Source: Thermococcaceae archaeon
GTDB lineage: Archaea; Methanobacteriota_B; Thermococci; Thermococcales; Thermococcaceae
NCBI GenBank assembly: GCA_027064745.1
Contig: JAMOPD010000388.1
Span: 1 to 5,929 of the forward strand
Direction of reading: 5' to 3'
DNA length: 5,929 nucleotides
A program made the position numbers and the translations under genes. The notes under the pieces are model-generated. The model saw only the letters and a program-made list of their open reading frames with translations, had not been told where the DNA came from and searched no databases. Below are positions 5,456 through 5,929 of the stretch, one piece after another (position 1 is the stretch's first letter; every line of letters begins with the position of its first letter).

Positions 5456-5479
5456 TTTATTGACGAAAGAAATAATAAA
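5437..5479. repeat. Imperfect dyad between the Lrp and DUF92 genes
   Basis: TTTATTATT (5437-5445) is the inverse of AATAATAAA (5471-5479). Further pairs follow inward: 5448-5451 with 5465-5468, and 5453-5454 with 5462-5463. In all 15 of 19 positions match about a 5-nt centre (5456-5460). One arm overlaps the putative DUF92 BRE/TATA. It may be an operator, or part of the 3' end of the Lrp transcript, whose - strand copy is T-rich after the stop codon. Confidence 0.4.
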
Positions 5480-5484
5480 GGAAG

Positions 5485-5929
5485 TTAAAGAGTCTCGAAC
5501 TTAACAATGTCTGTAACGAATGTTATATCGAGCTTATCCATGCCATGTATCTTACTCGATATCTCATTGATCCTTGTCTCGAGCAGTTTCATGTCCTTCG
5601 GTGCAAGCAGATGGAGAATGAGGTTATGAGAACCAAGAGCTTTTTCAATAACTTTCACATCCTGCTCTTTTCTCAATTCCTCCACTATTGAGTCAATATC
5701 CGTACCTGGCTTTACTGTTATCCCAAGAACAACATATATATAACCCAGCTGATCAAAATCTGGGATTATAGTGTATTTCTTAATAAGCCCTGTCTTTTCG
5801 AGTTTTTCTAGTCTTCTTGAAACCCTCTGTCTTGTTGTTTTTAGTTTTGCTGCCAATTCCTTATATGTCAATCTGGCATTCTCCGAAAGCAACTCCATAA
5901 GTTTTAAATCGATGGCATCGATTTTAGCT
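5485..5929 (-). CDS. Lrp/AsnC family transcriptional regulator (N-terminus beyond window)
   Basis: At least 147 residues are visible. The N-terminal part AKIDAIDLKLMELLSENARLTY is the usual first helix of the family. It is followed by a helix-turn-helix (about 21-45: YKELAAKLKTTRQRVSRRLEKLEKTGLI), the link KYTIIPDFDQLGY, and a RAM effector/oligomerisation domain (about 64-147: YVVLGITVKPG, ALGSHNLILHLLAPKD, ITFVTDIVKFETL). The Met at 5898 is not the start, because the frame stays open and family-like to the window edge. The real start lies outside, probably only a few residues further, as homologues are about 150 aa. Members bind promoter DNA as dimers or octamers and sense amino acids or related ligands; the ligand here is unknown. 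The DUF92 gene follows on the same strand after 82 nt and is a candidate target. Confidence 0.93.
   Translation of the reverse strand, partial: AKIDAIDLKLMELLSENARLTYKELAAKLKTTRQRVSRRLEKLEKTGLIKKYTIIPDFDQLGYIYVVLGITVKPGTDIDSIVEELRKEQDVKVIEKALGSHNLILHLLAPKDMKLLETRINEISSKIHGMDKLDITFVTDIVKFETL

Noticed and set aside
1..5929. CRISPR array, rRNA or tRNA genes, full insertion sequence
   Set aside because: No regularly spaced repeats, no RNA-gene cores and no transposase reading frame were seen on either strand.

Overview
The window looks like chromosomal DNA of a hyperthermophilic euryarchaeon of the Thermococcales (Thermococcus/Pyrococcus/Palaeococcus group). The basis is the archaeal-type ribosomal proteins uS15 and eS1 (S3Ae), a GAN-type DHH nuclease, a KEOPS Pcc1-family protein, a class III (pilin-like) signal peptide, strong GGAGGTG Shine-Dalgarno sites, and A/T-rich BRE/TATA-like promoters. 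The genus is an inference; no database search was possible.

Layout. Bases 1-177 hold no convincing gene. At 178-645 (+) is a small secreted protein with a class III signal peptide and a lamin-tail-like domain. A short repeat-rich intergenic stretch (637-728) follows, then the promoter and a strikingly structured leader of the ribosomal gene. From 808 to 4696 five + strand genes form a probable operon: uS15, GAN nuclease, Pcc1-family KEOPS subunit (GTG start, overlapping GAN by 17 nt), eS1/S3Ae, and a THUMP-SPOUT RNA methyltransferase. The last two genes of the window lie on the - strand: a DUF92 membrane protein, convergent with the methyltransferase and overlapping it by 8 nt, and an Lrp/AsnC regulator cut by the window end.

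The operon joins translation (two small-subunit proteins), tRNA modification (a KEOPS subunit and a probable RNA methyltransferase) and DNA replication (GAN, which associates with GINS). Both ribosomal genes are followed by pyrimidine-rich tracts of about 20-27 nt and then weak ribosome sites for the next gene. This would fit partial termination that keeps nuclease and methyltransferase output below that of the ribosomal proteins.

The signals most worth a second look are: (1) a 10-bp hairpin closed by a GGGA (GNRA-type) tetraloop that fills most of the uS15 leader and contains a G-U/G-C step of the kind S15 recognises in 16S rRNA; (2) a 63-bp segment bounded by 13-bp inverted repeats and by 9-bp direct repeats, resembling a mini-transposon inserted exactly after the stop codon of the pilin-like gene; (3) the secreted pilin-like lamin-tail protein; (4) the uncharacterised THUMP-SPOUT enzyme; (5) a dyad overlapping the DUF92 promoter beside the Lrp gene.
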